A stretch of DNA of 64,000 bases from Acidobacteriaceae bacterium (lineage in GTDB: Bacteria; Acidobacteriota; Terriglobia; Terriglobales; Acidobacteriaceae), in assembly GCA_030037705.1 (NCBI GenBank), contig JASHQE010000039.1:37468-101467 (forward strand), written 5' to 3'. Of the stretch, positions 63,087 through 64,000 are shown in pieces. Position numbers and translations under genes: made by a program. Below the pieces are notes generated by a model. The model had not been told where the DNA came from and ran no database searches. It saw nothing but the letters and a program-made list of their open reading frames with translations. Within the stretch, counting starts at the first letter, position 1; the number at the start of each line of letters is the position of its first letter.

Positions 63087-63218
63087 GAGCTGGTTGCATA
63101 AATGGCCTGGTCAGGTAAAGAAACTTCTCTCAGGGGCTAAAGCCCCAGTGTTCATGAGGCTTTTGCGGCACGACTCAAGTCGTGCCCTGTTACGAAACCA
63201 TTTATGCAACCAGTTCTA
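63085..63218. mobile_element. TA-flanked MITE, type C
   Basis: Terminal inverted repeats GAGCTGGTTGCATAAATGG and GAACTGGTTGCATAAATGG (18/19), flanked by TA. Inside are GGGGCTAAAGCCCC (63133-63146) and GCACGACTCAAGTCGTGC (63168-63185). The TCTCTCAGGGGCTAAAGCCCC core is shared with the element at 22495-22604, although the ends differ. Confidence 0.8.
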
Positions 63219-63226
63219 GGAATCAC

Positions 63227-63718
63227 TTACTCAATGTGGCAACTGGCCAAGCCGCGCTTTTCTAAATAGCGCTGGTGATACTCTTCCGCGCGCCAGAAGG
63301 TTTGCGCCGGCTCAACTTTGGTGACGATGCGCTTGGGCTTGTAGGCGCCCTCGGCTGTCAACTGCTCGATCTTGGCGCGGGCCTGCTGCTCCTGCTCGGG
63401 TGAATGGTAAAAGATGGCCGAACGGTACTGGGTGCCCCAGTCCGGACCCTGGCGATTGAGCATCGTGGGATCGTGAAGCGCGAAGAACGCGTCCAGCAAC
63501 TGCGCATAGCTGACCTGTGCAGGGTCAAAGTCCAGCTCGACCACCTCGGCGTGGCCGGTCTTGTCGGTGCATACATCCTTGTACGTGGGATGATCGAACG
63601 CCCCGCCCTCGTAGCCGACGGCCGTCGCCGCTACGCCTGGAATGGCCGCAAAAGCCGCTTCCACGCCCCAGAAGCATCCTGCTCCGAATGTCGCTTTTTC
63701 TGTGCTCATGCCTTTCAT
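63227..63718 (-). CDS. msrA: Peptide-methionine (S)-S-oxide reductase MsrA
   Basis: 163-residue repair enzyme that reduces methionine-S-sulfoxide in proteins using thioredoxin. The catalytic GCFWG (Cys15) is followed by [21 protein letters not shown] and [16 protein letters not shown]; a C-terminal Cys (SCHIE) may act as resolving residue. ATG 63718 or ATG 63709 are both possible starts. It lies just outside the EPS locus, next to the MITE cluster, and appears unrelated to it. Confidence 0.96.
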   Translation of the reverse strand: MKGMSTEKATFGAGCFWGVEAAFAAIPGVAATAVGYEGGAFDHPTYKDVCTDKTGHAEVVELDFDPAQVSYAQLLDAFFALHDPTMLNRQGPDWGTQYRSAIFYHSPEQEQQARAKIEQLTAEGAYKPKRIVTKVEPAQTFWRAEEYHQRYLEKRGLASCHIE

Positions 63719-63779
63719 GATGCGCCAAAGGCCGATTCGGTGACAAACACAGGGAAGAGACTGGAGGAGATGAGCTGAC

Positions 63780-64000
63780 CCTGGTTTGAAGGAACCCCAG
63801 GATCTGCGCGGAGCGCTTGACTCCCTCCGCTACGCGTCGGTCGCTCAGGATAACAGTGCTGGGGGGATTTGTGGTATCCCAGGTCTTCCGCCGCGGCGGA
63901 CAGACCCTTCGACTTCGCTCAGGGCAGGCTCTGGGGCACCCGGCGTGGTAACGGCGCGCAAAGCCAGACCACTCATTCAAGCGCTGTCATGTTGAGCGGA
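63780..64000. repeat. Repeat-rich intergenic end of the window
   Basis: Contains CGCTCAGGATAACAG, a TCCGCCGCGGCGGA hairpin, CTTCGACTTCGCTCAGGGCAGG, CTCTGGGGCACCC and, at the edge, CTGTCATGTTGAGCG. All are fragments of the repeats seen at 53152-53195 and 62507-63086. No gene is supported. Confidence 0.55.

Larger units (their letters stand above)
62486..63226. other. Gene-free stretch packed with miniature repeats
   Basis: About 740 bases between the AAA+ gene and msrA with no coding potential that I accept (ORF 62600-62860 lies over repeats). It is filled by four TA-flanked elements and by CTGTCATNNTGAGCGAAG-type repeat fragments, listed separately. Confidence 0.7.

Noticed and set aside
62507-63218. 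Repeated short units as a possible CRISPR array
   Set aside because: Repeats are inverted-ended elements of different types with irregular spacing and no cas gene.

Overview
The window is almost entirely one large exopolysaccharide (EPS) locus, most likely chromosomal DNA of an Acidobacteriota bacterium (Terriglobia-like). That assignment is inference. It rests on moderately high GC, a lipoprotein built of repeated choice-of-anchor-D modules, secreted proteins ending in a PPxNV tail, and intergenic repeats built around CTGTCATNNTGAGCGAAG. No rRNA, tRNA, CRISPR array, transposase, integrase or phage gene was seen.

Layout. (1) 1-9.2 kb: end of a glycosyltransferase, a secreted clan GH-A-like glycosidase, a LuxR-type regulator with a degenerate receiver, a repeat-rich lipoprotein, and two NtrC-type AAA+ regulators. 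(2) 9.2-15.9 kb: a leader with repeated GTTACC motifs, a NusG-like UpxY antiterminator, then the export block: Wza-type protein, outer-membrane barrel, GumC/Wzz chain-length protein, ExeA-like ATPase and CpsD-type tyrosine kinase. (3) 16.1-25.6 kb: priming sugar-1-phosphate transferase with a GGDEF-like N-terminus, a WbpB/WbpD/WbpE-type sugar trio, a DUF354 protein, an unrecognised protein, a GT4 and a secreted beta-helix protein. (4) 26-42.8 kb: methyltransferases, Wzy-like polymerase, three GT2 enzymes, AsnB-type amidotransferase, two FkbH proteins with an acyl carrier protein, NodB-type deacetylase, UDP-HexNAc 2-epimerase, hexapeptide acyltransferase and pyruvyl transferase. (5) 43-51.2 kb: a CDP-sugar-like set (RfbC-like, DUF4910, SDR, C-methyltransferase, RfbF-like cytidylyltransferase, PIG-L deacetylase), Wzx-type flippase and an SDR. 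(6) 51.5-62.5 kb: secreted duplicated-domain protein, LhgO, GT4, WbpA-type dehydrogenase, PrsT-like TPR lipoprotein, a PEP-CTERM-like secreted protein and a third, strongly degenerate AAA+ regulator. (7) 62.5-64 kb: a cluster of miniature inverted-repeat elements and msrA.

How it works together (inference from families). The pathway looks Wzx/Wzy-dependent. The PNPT enzyme primes undecaprenyl phosphate, five complete and one partial glycosyltransferase extend the unit, and it is decorated with acyl, methyl, pyruvyl, amide and possibly FkbH/ACP-derived three-carbon groups. Wzx flips it, Wzy with GumC/CpsD polymerises it, and Wza plus the barrel export it. WbpA, B, D, E and a 2-epimerase together could make a 2,3-diacetamido uronic acid nucleotide, which the AsnB homologue could amidate. 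The ATPase, kinase, TPR lipoprotein and PEP-CTERM-like protein resemble exosortase (XrtA)-associated EPS loci, but no exosortase gene lies inside the window. The least explained parts are the regulators: three AAA+ paralogues with graded loss of sigma-54 and ATPase motifs, and two receiver domains lacking the phosphorylatable aspartate.
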